Notes: generated from the sequence alone by a model not told the origin. Shown: positions 1 to 6,262, counted from the stretch's first letter. The stretch is DNA of 9,097 nt from Ornithomonoglobus_A sp034090805 (GCA_034090805.1 JAXDRV010000027.1:1-9097), one strand, 5' to 3'. Translations and numbers: made by a program.

Positions 1-282
1 GGCGGTATTTAACACTGCGGACGGAATAAGCCTCGGTGATGCGGTAATGCTTGACAGCAACATTCCTTTTGATATGACGGACAGGTTTGTATATGAGCTT
101 GCGGAGGGCAGAAATTCGGTTGATGTGGTAAACATGGGCGAGTTTTATGTAAGACCAGCGGTATTCAGCCCGAGATTGACATTATACGGGAAATGTATAT
201 GCCGGACGGACTTCATCCGAATGACGCGGGTACAGAGATTATAGCAAAGCGTCTTATGGGATTTTTAAGTCAATATAGCTGA
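1..282 (+). pseudogene. C-terminal part of an SGNH/GDSL-type hydrolase, frameshifted
   Basis: The last part, read in the frame of base 1 up to the TGA at 280-282, ends in MYMPDGLHPNDAG followed by TEIIAKRL. This matches the final SGNH-hydrolase block, whose Asp and His (DGLHP) belong to the Ser-Asp-His triad. These enzymes are esterases, often deacetylating polysaccharides. The preceding residues (for example ELAEGRNSVDVVNMGEFYVRP) lie one frame over, starting at base 2. That frame runs on past the homology to a stop near 241-243, while the frame carrying DGLHP has stops at 10, 37 and 52. The two halves join sensibly only if one base has been lost near 145-170. The N-terminus, with the catalytic Ser, is outside the window. 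I see either a decayed gene or a sequencing error; the family call rests on the C-terminal block alone. Confidence 0.6.
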
Positions 283-364
283 GATAAAACAACAAAAGGG
301 GGAATATGCTGAGCACTCAATTGCTGATAGGCTCGATATATTTATCAAAAAACGAAGGATTGTT

Positions 365-521
365 ATGGCAATAGAGTTAAAAGACAATAAATTTCATATG
401 TTTAACGATGAAATGAGTTATATAATTGAAATATCAAGACAAAAGGATTTATTAAACAGTTATTACGGTGCAAGAATAGATGCTGAGGATATTGAAATTC
501 AAAGCAATCTTCCGGGGGCGA
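365..521 (+). pseudogene. N-terminal stub of an alpha-galactosidase-like (GH36) gene
   Basis: The reading frame opens at ATG 365 behind GAAGGA at 352-357. It begins MAIELKDNKFHMFNDEMSYI and continues with IEISRQKDLLNSYYGARI. This resembles the opening beta-sandwich of GH36 alpha-galactosidases (FHLQ...TSYI...LGHLYYGKKI), cytoplasmic enzymes of about 700 aa that hydrolyse raffinose-type galactosides. Resemblance stops near residue 45-50, and the frame then runs through a palindrome at 522-568 and into the 3' end of argG on the other strand. No catalytic domain follows. I infer that a deletion or rearrangement fused the first ~150 bp of the gene to the DNA downstream of argG. The family call is from memory of the N-terminal pattern; a short unrelated hypothetical protein remains possible. 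Confidence 0.5.
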
Positions 522-568
522 ACAACCCCGGATTTTATGTAAAGACTTTACACAAAATCCGGGGTTGT
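522..568. repeat. 47-nt near-perfect palindrome (23-bp arms)
   Basis: Arms 522-544 and 546-568 are reverse complements over 23 positions with a single mismatch (ATG versus GTG context) and one base between them. Key bases are ACAACCCCGGATTTT in the left arm and AAAATCCGGGGTTGT in the right. The transcript of either strand would form a very stable hairpin. It lies 46 bp past the argG stop codon, so it may end or protect the argG mRNA, but no T-run follows on either strand. A second small hairpin, AGTAC-GTC-AGTACT, lies at about 577-592. It also marks the point where the alpha-galactosidase homology is lost, so a recombination or mobile-repeat origin is possible. Confidence 0.8.
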
Positions 569-614
569 CTCACTAAGTACGTCAGTACTCAATGCAATAA
601 TACGTCTAAACTGC

Positions 615-1829
615 TTACAGGTTATTCTTTTTCTTCATCATTGCACGAACCTTGAGAGGCAGACCGAAGAGGTTTATAAAGCCTTCGCTGTCCTTGTGGC
701 TGTAAAGCTCGTGGCTGTCGCCAAATGAAGCAATGTCCTCGTTGTAAAGTGAATAAGGTGACTTTGCTCCTGCGGGAGTTACGGAACCTTTGTAGAGCTT
801 AAGTCTTACTTCACCGGTAACTGTTTCGTCCATCACGTCAAACATAGCTGACATTGACTCTCTAAGCGGTGTGAACCATTTTCCGTCATACACAAGCTCT
901 GCAAATTTAATTGCCGACTGACGCTTAAATGCCTGAGTGTCACGGTCAAGGCAGAGATATTCAAGCTCCTGAATGGCAGTGTACAGAATAGTACCGCCCG
1001 GAGTTTCGTATACGCCTCTCGATTTCATTCCTACAAGTCTATCCTCAACTATATCCGCAATTCCGACGCCGTACTGGCCGCCGATTTTGTTGAGCTTTTC
1101 AACAAGCGGTCTGGGGTCAAGCTTTTCTCCGTCAACGGAAACAGGCTCGCCCTTTTCAAAGCCTATTGTTATGTATTTCGGCTCATCGGGAGCTTTTTCG
1201 GGGGATACGCCGAGCTTGAGCAGCGAATCGAGCTGCGGCTCGTTTGCGGGATCCTCAAGATCCATACCCTCGTGGCTGATGTGCCAGATGTTGCGGTCTC
1301 TTGAATAAAGATCCTTCTTTGTTACAGGAACCTCGATGTTGTGCGCCTCAGCGTAATCAACAGCGTCCTCACGTGATTTGATGTCCCAGATTCTCCAGGG
1401 AGCGATTATTTTAAGAGAAGGATCGAGAGCCTTTATCCCAAGCTCAAAACGAACCTGGTCGTTGCCCTTGCCGGTTGCTCCGTGGCAGATTGCAACTGCG
1501 CCCTCTTTGTGTGCTATTTCGACAAGTCTTTTTGCGATTATCGGTCTTGCGTGAGATGTACCGAGAAGATATTTGCCCTCGTAAACCGCACCCGCCTTAA
1601 GCGTGGGGAATATATAATCCTTAACGTATTCATCTCTTAAATCCTCAATGTACAGCTTTGAAGCACCGGACTTCTTTGCTCTTTCCTCAAGCCCGTCTGT
1701 TTCCTTTCCCTGACCGACGTCACCGCATACCGCAATAACATCATAATCGTAATTTTCCTTTAACCAGGGAATAATAATTGACGTATCAAGCCCGCCGCTG
1801 TAGGCTAAAACAACTTTTTCCTTTGCCAT
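615..1829 (-). CDS. argG: Argininosuccinate synthase
   Basis: The product condenses citrulline and aspartate with ATP to argininosuccinate, the penultimate step of arginine synthesis, in the cytoplasm. The 404-aa length is normal for the family (about 400). The N-terminus carries the PP-loop ATP-binding motif AYSGGLDTS (residues 9-17), and the second signature GATGKGNDQVRFE lies at 117-129. The AGGAGG at about 1837-1842, 7 nt before the ATG, fixes the start. argH, the usual partner, is not next to it: downstream is only a palindrome and a pseudogene stub. The gene is therefore single here, transcribed from the promoter at 1878-1906 and divergent from ruvC. No truncation or missing catalytic residue is seen. 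Confidence 0.98.
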   Translation of the reverse strand: MAKEKVVLAYSGGLDTSIIIPWLKENYDYDVIAVCGDVGQGKETDGLEERAKKSGASKLYIEDLRDEYVKDYIFPTLKAGAVYEGKYLLGTSHARPIIAKRLVEIAHKEGAVAICHGATGKGNDQVRFELGIKALDPSLKIIAPWRIWDIKSREDAVDYAEAHNIEVPVTKKDLYSRDRNIWHISHEGMDLEDPANEPQLDSLLKLGVSPEKAPDEPKYITIGFEKGEPVSVDGEKLDPRPLVEKLNKIGGQYGVGIADIVEDRLVGMKSRGVYETPGGTILYTAIQELEYLCLDRDTQAFKRQSAIKFAELVYDGKWFTPLRESMSAMFDVMDETVTGEVRLKLYKGSVTPAGAKSPYSLYNEDIASFGDSHELYSHKDSEGFINLFGLPLKVRAMMKKKNNL

Positions 1830-1877
1830 GGCAAAAACCTCCTAATAATTATATGCGTGATATTTCACTTTCATAAT

Positions 1878-1906
1878 ATTATACATCATTTTGTTATATT
1901 ATGCAA
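1878..1906 (-). promoter_or_regulatory. argG promoter
   Basis: On the minus strand TTGCAT (1901-1906) and TATAAT (1878-1883) are separated by exactly 17 bp. This is a near-consensus sigma-A promoter placed about 50 bp upstream of the argG start codon. The leader would be about 40 nt, too short for a T-box or other large riboswitch. I see no convincing ArgR box in the expected place. Confidence 0.75.
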
Positions 1907-1982
1907 TAGTAAAAATGGATAAATTTCATATTCATATGTTGGTTTTTTATGAATTATGCTGATATTCAAAGACGATTTTTTG

Positions 1983-1991
1983 TGATATAAT
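1983..1991 (+). promoter_or_regulatory. ruvC promoter (extended -10)
   Basis: TATAAT at 1986-1991 is preceded by TG at 1983-1984, giving the extended -10 form TGnTATAAT. The -35 region (TATTCA/TTCAAA around 1963-1970) is weak, as is usual for extended -10 promoters. Transcription would begin near 1998, downstream of the ATG at 1990. This supports the second ATG (2026) as the real ruvC start. Confidence 0.6.
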
Positions 1992-2025
1992 GAATATATA
2001 CAAGAAATTTGAAACGGAGACAGAT

Positions 2026-2529
2026 ATGATAATAATAGGAATAGACCCCGGCTATGCGATTGTGGGTGTGGGCGTGATTGAATATAAAGGGAATAAATTC
2101 AGAACTCTTGAATATAATGCAATCACCACGCCTGCGGGAATGCCGACGGTTGAACGGCTTAAGCGTATATATACAGAGATGACAAGCTACCTTATAAAAT
2201 ACGACCCGGACGCGGTTGCGATAGAGGAGCTGTTTTTCAATTCGAATCAAAAAACCGCAATAAACGTTGCCCAGGCAAGAGGAGTCATACTCGTTGCCGT
2301 TGCGAATGCAAATATTCCCATATGCGAGTATACGCCGCTCCAGGTCAAGCAGTCCGTGACGGGCTACGGCAGAGCGGATAAAAAACAGGTGCAGCAAATG
2401 GTGAAAACGCTGCTCGGATTAAATGCCATACCAAAGCCCGATGATGCCGCCGATGCGCTTGCGATAGCGATATGTCACGCTCATTCAAACAAGATGAATA
2501 AGCTGCTCGGAATGAACGGAGTAAGATAA
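2026..2529 (+). CDS. ruvC: Holliday junction resolvase RuvC
   Basis: This is the endonuclease that cuts four-way DNA junctions together with RuvAB during recombination and repair. The product is 167 aa, normal for RuvC (E. coli 173). All four acidic catalytic residues are present: D7 in GIDPG, E67 in AIEELFF, and D140 and D143 in DDAADALAIAICH. The basic DNA-contact segment TGYGRADKKQVQQM is at 112-125. I place the start at ATG 2026, because GGAG at 2016-2019 has 6-nt spacing and GIDPG is normally at the very N-terminus. An in-frame ATG at 1990 would overlap the promoter. ruvA and ruvB do not follow; the next gene downstream is a different small gene interrupted by a mobile element. Confidence 0.95.
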   Translation: MIIIGIDPGYAIVGVGVIEYKGNKFRTLEYNAITTPAGMPTVERLKRIYTEMTSYLIKYDPDAVAIEELFFNSNQKTAINVAQARGVILVAVANANIPICEYTPLQVKQSVTGYGRADKKQVQQMVKTLLGLNAIPKPDDAADALAIAICHAHSNKMNKLLGMNGVR

Positions 2530-2538
2530 ATATTTTTT

Positions 2539-2567
2539 CACAGTCCGTGTGCGATGAGCATATTCTA
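2539..2567 (+). promoter_or_regulatory. Possible sporulation (sigma-K/E-like) promoter
   Basis: CAC at 2539-2541 and CATATTCTA at 2559-2567 with a 17-bp gap fit the sigma-K pattern (mAC, 16-17 bp, CATAnnnTA). The match sits about 50 bp upstream of the small interrupted gene at 2616. Sigma-K and sigma-E consensus sites are short and degenerate, so this can arise by chance. It is only suggestive that the gene is expressed during sporulation. Confidence 0.3.
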
Positions 2568-2570
2568 TAG

Positions 2571-2590
2571 CATGGAATGGAAATTCCGTG
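2571..2590 (+). other. Leader hairpin before the interrupted gene
   Basis: CATGGAAT (2571-2578) and ATTCCGTG (2583-2590) pair over 8 bp with one G-U, with a GGAA loop. The hairpin would lie in the 5' leader of the gene at 2616. It lacks a following T-run, so it is not a standard ruvC terminator. Confidence 0.35.
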
Positions 2591-2615
2591 CAAAGTATAG
2601 AAAGGAGCATCAAAA

Positions 2616-2720
2616 ATGGAAAGAGAAAGAAGAAATGAGGGTCGTCCGGAATGCGGAACAAACTTCCGTGAGGCGGTGTGCATACATACTGACAAGGTGT
2701 ACGACAGCTGCAGAGAATAA
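2616..2720 (+). pseudogene. 5' part of a conserved clostridial gene, cut by the element
   Basis: ATG 2616 has a strong RBS, AAGGAG at 2602-2607 with 8-nt spacing. The 34 codons include ECGTNFREAVCIHTDKVYDS followed by CRE, and then TAA at 2718-2720. I recall larger clostridial proteins of unknown function with a very similar stretch in which CR is followed by DKDC and a further conserved domain; I have no name or function for them. Here that continuation is missing exactly where a serine-integrase element starts. I infer that integration at about 2700-2717 split the gene and that the 3' part lies beyond the far end of the element. The stub may still be translated. A complete 34-aa peptide is the alternative reading. 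Confidence 0.6.
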
Positions 2721-2727
2721 CACCGTG
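2693..2727. other. Likely attachment junction (attL-type) of the integrated element
   Basis: An imperfect inverted repeat brackets the end of the interrupted reading frame: CAAGGTGT at 2693-2700 and ACACCGTG at 2720-2727 match at 7 of 8 positions. The 19-bp centre contains the overlapping palindromes CAGCTG and CTGCAG. Large serine recombinases use short, imperfectly symmetrical att sites next to the integrase gene, and this one lies about 45 bp from the integrase stop codon. The crossover should fall before about 2717, where the reading frame turns from the expected CR-D-K-D-C coding into a stop. The exact core cannot be fixed without the other end. Confidence 0.5.
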
Positions 2728-2756
2728 AAAGATAGATACAATTAGTTCGGGAATGC

Positions 2757-2788
2757 GTGGAACTTTGAATTAGACTTTAAAGTTCCAC
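2757..2788. terminator. 10-bp perfect inverted repeat at the integrase 3' end
   Basis: GTGGAACTTT (2757-2766) and AAAGTTCCAC (2779-2788) pair perfectly around a 12-nt loop that contains the integrase stop codon. The position suggests a transcript end for the integrase, but the minus strand lacks a T-run afterwards, so a classical intrinsic terminator is not proven. Because it lies near the element boundary, it could instead belong to the arm of the att site. Confidence 0.4.
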
Positions 2789-4296
2789 TGTATTTCTATA
2801 TCGAAATCGTTTCGTTTATGCTCCGGGGTTCGGTTGTATATTATACGCTTGATAAGCTGCTTATACATTATGTTTTTCTCTGCGGAGCTTAATGTATCGT
2901 ATTCATGTACAAGGCGGCTGAGAATGGGGACGGCTTCCGTTATGGGCGGTATATCTTCCGTTTCCGACAGCTCCTCACGCTGTTGGCGGAGGTGATCCTC
3001 TGCATCGGCAAGTCTTTCGGCAAGGATATTGCTTCTTTCAAGAAATGTGGCTATATCATACACACCTCTTTCGAGAAAATCATGCAGTGAGGCTTTTTGC
3101 TTTTGCATGGTTGTTATTTCCCGTTCGAGTTTTTGCATTGATTTTTTTAATGCTTCGATATGCCGGACGTCTTCGGAACGGTTTTCGGAGGAAATCGGTG
3201 TGAGGCAATTTTCGAGGACGGTTTTCAGCGTATTAATTACACGCTGCTCCACAAATTCCATACGCATACTGCGCATACATCCTTTTGACACACACAAAAG
3301 ACGCTCGCCTTTTTGAGAAGAGAATTGTCTCTGCATTGCCGCACCGCAGTTTTTACAGTATATCAGCCCGGCAAAGGGATTTTTTATTTCTCCGGTATAT
3401 GACGGCGGGTGCGCACGCTGTGTTCTTATTTCCTGCGCTCTGTCAAACAATTCGTTTGAAATGATAGGTTGGTGCATTCCGTTTGTTACTATCCATTTAT
3501 CGGTGGGATTGATGACTGAGCGGTGCTTGTCTGTGGGGAATTTCTTTTTTACATGGCGGCGTTTGTTCCATACTATTTTACCGATATAAATCGGGTTTTG
3601 AAGATACCATTGCACTGTGCTTCGGGTGAAGTGATCGTTTTTTCGGGGACTTAAACCCATTTCGTTCAGGCGGTCTGCAATAAGCTGTCCGCCCATGCCT
3701 TGATTAACGTACATATCAAAAATCATGCGTATTACATCCGCTTCTTCATCGCATATTTCAAGCGTGGGATGTTTGTCAATATAGACACGTCTGTAACCGT
3801 AAGGCGGCTCTGTGATGTGTCCGCCCTGTTCAACGGTTTTTTCCGCACCCTTGCGGAGGCGGCGCTTAATTGCCTTAAGCTCCTGCCGTGCTATAAACGA
3901 CTGCATTTCGACTGATTGCTCGTCAAATTCATTGTTAAGGTCATAGGTTTTGTTTGGAGTGACAATAAAGACATTATGCTCTTGAAATGTTTCGAGAATA
4001 ATACCGCCGTCTTTTTGCGATGAACGACCGAGACGGTCAATCTCAACACACAAAACGGCGGAATACATATCTTCCTCAACGTCATGAAGCAGACGGAGCA
4101 TTTGAGGACGGGTAAAAAGACCGTCTCCGGAAACTACCTCCTTATAGATTTTAACCACGTTAAGCTCAAGGCTTGCGGCTGTTTTCATAAGTGTATCGGC
4201 ATGGCGGGCGAGAGTTTCGTCAACACTCTCGCTTTCCGGGTCCATTCTTGATTTACGGAGATATATTGCCACGCTGTCTTTGAAGCTTGTAAACAT
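2770..4296 (-). CDS. Large serine recombinase (site-specific integrase)
   Basis: This is the enzyme that integrates and excises the element by serine-linked strand exchange. The 508-aa product has the resolvase-type catalytic domain at about 8-150: catalytic Ser16 in YLRKSR, plus VEIDRLGRSS at 84-93. The recombinase domain follows at about 160-300 (PPYGYRRVY, then LNEMGLSPRKN and VQWYLQNPIYIGK). A zinc ribbon comes next, with C314, C317, C335 and C340, and then a coiled coil at about 375-445. The frame could extend 38 codons upstream, but that segment has no family character. I chose ATG 4296, although AAGGAG lies 14 nt away, rather far. The gene sits at the element boundary and reads toward the junction. 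No disruption is visible, so it is probably functional. Confidence 0.95.
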   Translation of the reverse strand: MFTSFKDSVAIYLRKSRMDPESESVDETLARHADTLMKTAASLELNVVKIYKEVVSGDGLFTRPQMLRLLHDVEEDMYSAVLCVEIDRLGRSSQKDGGIILETFQEHNVFIVTPNKTYDLNNEFDEQSVEMQSFIARQELKAIKRRLRKGAEKTVEQGGHITEPPYGYRRVYIDKHPTLEICDEEADVIRMIFDMYVNQGMGGQLIADRLNEMGLSPRKNDHFTRSTVQWYLQNPIYIGKIVWNKRRHVKKKFPTDKHRSVINPTDKWIVTNGMHQPIISNELFDRAQEIRTQRAHPPSYTGEIKNPFAGLIYCKNCGAAMQRQFSSQKGERLLCVSKGCMRSMRMEFVEQRVINTLKTVLENCLTPISSENRSEDVRHIEALKKSMQKLEREITTMQKQKASLHDFLERGVYDIATFLERSNILAERLADAEDHLRQQREELSETEDIPPITEAVPILSRLVHEYDTLSSAEKNIMYKQLIKRIIYNRTPEHKRNDFDIEIQWNFKV

Positions 4297-4357
4297 ATGG
4301 TTTGGTTCATCTCCTTTTAATTTTAATATATACGATATGTTTGAATATAATCGTTTG

Positions 4358-4609
4358 CTATGCTGCTGTGAGGACACTTTTATTATACAAATCCTCGGGC
4401 GGAAAATCACAGCCGTTTATCCATTCAATAGTCCAACCGTCATCAACCGGACGGACTGTCTTGAATATGCTTATATCTGTCAGCGGTTTATAGAATGGTA
4501 AATGCAGATAAGGCTTCATGTCAAAAATGCGTAATTCATTGTTTTCGTATTGTAATAGCAGTCGATAATCTTCGAGTGCTTGAACACTTATAATGTTAGG
4601 CTGTAGCAT
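4358..4609 (-). CDS. DUF2442 protein, partner of the DUF4160 gene
   Basis: This 83-aa protein has the DUF2442 pattern: ALEDYRLLLQYENNELRIFD, then MKPYL (residues 11-35), IFKTVRP and GWTIEWINGCDFPPEDLY near the end. The family has no proven activity that I know of. It is often paired with DUF4160, and the pair has a toxin-antitoxin-like organisation. The AGGAGG at 4615-4620 overlaps the TAG stop of the DUF4160 gene, giving 5-nt spacing to ATG 4609, so translation of the two is very likely coupled. The C-terminal NKSVLTAA is unremarkable. Which partner would be toxic is not deducible from the sequence. Confidence 0.85.
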   Translation of the reverse strand: MLQPNIISVQALEDYRLLLQYENNELRIFDMKPYLHLPFYKPLTDISIFKTVRPVDDGWTIEWINGCDFPPEDLYNKSVLTAA

Positions 4610-4618
4610 ATTAACCTC

Positions 4619-4885
4619 CTATCTAAGCGGTTCTATTTTGAAAAATGTGCCACTTTCGTTCAATGTTTCCCAATTTGCTCTTAAATCATCTTCATGAATG
4701 GCAATCCATGCTTGTAATAATTTCATTTGTTTAGGTGGGAAATCGCCGCCTAATACTGTGCCGTCAAAAGCAACCGACACTTCATAATCGTTGTATTTTG
4801 CATGAATATGCGGCGTATTGTGATTTACACCTTGTTCAGCAAGCATTCTTATTATTATTCCGTAAAAAATGGATAACGTTGGCAT
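4619..4885 (-). CDS. DUF4160 protein, first gene of a TA-like pair
   Basis: This 88-aa protein matches DUF4160 throughout: MPTLSIFYGIIIRML at the start, NTPHIHAKYNDYEVSVAFDG at 23-42 (the conserved PHxHAxY core), then GGDFPPKQMKLLQAWIAIHE and ANWE. TCCTTT at 4895-4900 (AAAGGA on the coding strand) gives 9-nt spacing to ATG 4885. It lies 9 bp upstream of the DUF2442 gene and forms a two-gene operon with it. The His-rich core may bind metal or a nucleotide, but that is conjecture. The pair lies between the integrase and the repressor, in the place of dispensable cargo. It may stabilise the element or act in phage defence; neither is shown. Confidence 0.87.
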   Translation of the reverse strand: MPTLSIFYGIIIRMLAEQGVNHNTPHIHAKYNDYEVSVAFDGTVLGGDFPPKQMKLLQAWIAIHEDDLRANWETLNESGTFFKIEPLR

Positions 4886-4905
4886 TATTATCAGTCCTTT
4901 CTTTG

Positions 4906-4941
4906 CCCTCGCTGTGTTGGTAGCACGGCGAGGGTTGTTTT
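4906..4941 (+). terminator. 11-bp hairpin followed by a T-rich run (plus strand)
   Basis: CCCTCGCTGTG (4906-4916) pairs with CACGGCGAGGG (4924-4934) over 11 positions with one G-U, around a 7-nt loop. It is followed on the plus strand by TTGTTTTTA. That is the form of an intrinsic terminator for rightward transcription, although the neighbouring genes are all leftward. On the minus strand the hairpin falls in the leader of the DUF4160 gene, just before its RBS, and lacks a T-run there. It may block antisense reading or shape the leader. Confidence 0.45.
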
Positions 4942-4979
4942 TACTTTGTAGTCATTTTCTTAGGTTCTTAGAGAGGCGA

Positions 4980-5618
4980 TTAATCTTTTTCTATTTGTAA
5001 AATCTCCTGTTCTCCAAAATCAAAGGTGACTGTTTCGTCTTGCTGTATTTCACTGTAGTAAGCCAATTTAACTGCATCTACTTTTTTTGAATCTAATGCA
5101 AACTCAAAAGTTCTTGTTTGATGAGGGGAAAAATCAACTTTGTCGGAATATTTATTGTTAGTTATGGTCCATGTCTCATCATATGTTTGAACAACTAATT
5201 GAAAATCAGTTTTTGCTTCATTGTTTTTATTAGTTAAATTTACAATAAAATAATCAACGTTGTTCCTTTTTGAGATTTTTTGATAGTTTATTGATATATC
5301 TGTAGCTATCGGCATATGAGTAACATTAGCCCAACTTTTAATTTGTTTGGTGCGTTCGTCCAATAATTTTTGATATTCCATATTAGCTCGCTCCCAAGTA
5401 TCGTAGTTTCGCACTAATATTTTTTGTATGCTAAGTAATTTGTTATAGTCTTGCTTAATTAATGTTAGTTCTTTAAACGACTCAAAAGATATGTTGTTTA
5501 AATTATCTATTCGTCGGCTTATTTTTAACGGATTTATTGATAGACTTATTATAGCAACCAATAATGCAGTAATAATAAATGCAGCCGATATGACAGCTAT
5601 TTGGGGGCGTTTTTTCAT
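4980..5618 (-). CDS. Membrane-anchored protein of unknown function
   Basis: I do not recognise a family. The 212-aa protein opens with MKKRPQ and one hydrophobic segment at about 7-28 (IAVISAAFIITALLVAIISL), a typical signal anchor without a lipobox cysteine. A helical, probably coiled stretch follows at about 35-95 (rich in K, E, L, Q; YQKLLDERTKQI). The C-terminal half looks beta-rich (DYFIVNLTNKNNEAKTDFQL, and then FSPHQTRTFEFAL), which recalls FxLYD-type extracellular sandwich domains. The body is likely outside the cell. I chose ATG 5618 because AAGGA lies upstream; an ATG 33 nt earlier has no RBS. It follows the repressor by about 73 bp and may have its own promoter (5659-5687). A role in surface or superinfection immunity is speculation. 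Confidence 0.75.
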   Translation of the reverse strand: MKKRPQIAVISAAFIITALLVAIISLSINPLKISRRIDNLNNISFESFKELTLIKQDYNKLLSIQKILVRNYDTWERANMEYQKLLDERTKQIKSWANVTHMPIATDISINYQKISKRNNVDYFIVNLTNKNNEAKTDFQLVVQTYDETWTITNNKYSDKVDFSPHQTRTFEFALDSKKVDAVKLAYYSEIQQDETVTFDFGEQEILQIEKD

Positions 5619-5658
5619 GATATGTATATTCCTTTCTGGTCTTTTAATCATTTTTCAA

Positions 5659-5687
5659 TTTAAATTGTTTTATACAGAATAAGTCAA
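5659..5687 (-). promoter_or_regulatory. Possible promoter of the membrane-protein gene
   Basis: On the minus strand TTGACT (5682-5687) and TTTAAA (5659-5664) are 17 bp apart, in the short gap between the repressor stop codon and the membrane-protein start. The -35 is good and the -10 is weak (4 of 6). If real, the gene is transcribed independently as well as by read-through from the repressor. Confidence 0.35.
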
Positions 5688-5691
5688 AGGC

Positions 5692-6240
5692 TCAAATTTC
5701 CTTTAATCTGTCAATAATATTTTCAAATTTTCGTACTAACGAGTTAAATGTAATATACTCATAGTCTTGAGCGTTCTCTATGCCATAAAAATCTTTCTGA
5801 TAACTGCTTAAGTGCTGATTAAATTCGTTAAATGCCCTTTTGGCCGTTTCACTATTCTGAAAATTCATTTTATATTCATTAATTAAGTATAATAAATTTT
5901 TAAACTCGTCGTTTTCCAAAAGATAATTTAATGCCCTGACTTCAGTGCCGCCGTCTAATGATTTTATAAAATCGATACTTTGTTCACTCAAGCCTAACTC
6001 ATTAGCAATCAACTTATTCGTATTATCGGATACTGTATTAACAAGAAAATCAACAGAAACACCCAATAAGTCGGCTAAATTAATAACAACGGTTATCATC
6101 GGCTCTTGCTTACCGTTTTCATACTTGGAAAGAGTACCTTTACTCATACCACCGCCAAAACGATGATTGTATTCTTTAGCTAACTGTTCTAATGTATAAT
6201 CTTTTCTTTTTCTTGCTATTTTTAAATTTTCTGAAAACAT
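5692..6240 (-). CDS. Phage-type XRE/CI-like repressor
   Basis: The 182-aa protein has an N-terminal helix-turn-helix of the Cro/CI family at about 4-66 (LKIARKRKDYTLEQLAKEYN, then GGGMSKGTLSKYENGKQEP and LADLLGVSVDFLV). The short FGGGMS insertion before the recognition helix is common in Firmicutes phage repressors. Residues 75-182 are mostly helical and carry neither a LexA-type Ser/Lys peptidase nor an ImmA/IrrE HExxH domain. Induction is therefore likely to go through an antirepressor such as the one at 6727, rather than RecA-driven self-cleavage. AAGGAG at 6249-6254, 8 nt before the ATG, fixes the start. It diverges from the Cro-like gene across a 192-bp control region, the classic lysogeny-switch layout. 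Confidence 0.9.
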   Translation of the reverse strand: MFSENLKIARKRKDYTLEQLAKEYNHRFGGGMSKGTLSKYENGKQEPMITVVINLADLLGVSVDFLVNTVSDNTNKLIANELGLSEQSIDFIKSLDGGTEVRALNYLLENDEFKNLLYLINEYKMNFQNSETAKRAFNEFNQHLSSYQKDFYGIENAQDYEYITFNSLVRKFENIIDRLKEI

Positions 6241-6262
6241 AAAACCATCTCCTTATGCAATT

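Noticed and set aside
307..375. 22-codon frame starting behind GGGGGAA at about 298-304
   Set aside because: Very short, overlaps the alpha-galactosidase-like start, and its peptide has no recognisable features; not enough to call a gene.
973..1308. 111-codon frame antisense to argG
   Set aside because: Ser/Pro-rich translation typical of a shadow of a highly conserved gene; no RBS.
1919..1936. Possible ArgR (ARG box) operator in the argG-ruvC gap
   Set aside because: Only the right half (ATTCA) fits; the left half is AAATT and the site lies upstream of both promoter elements of argG. Too weak to list.
1966..2397. 143-codon frame antisense to ruvC
   Set aside because: Lies entirely opposite a gene with all catalytic residues; no RBS or family resemblance.
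2554..2745. 63-codon frame overlapping the interrupted gene
   Set aside because: It has no RBS and is out of frame with the well-supported ATG 2616 frame, which has a strong RBS and a recognisable Cys-containing motif.
4297..4410. N-terminal extension of the integrase by 38 codons
   Set aside because: The extra residues overlap the end of the DUF2442 gene, have no family match, and no RBS precedes the upstream ATG; the catalytic domain begins right after ATG 4296.
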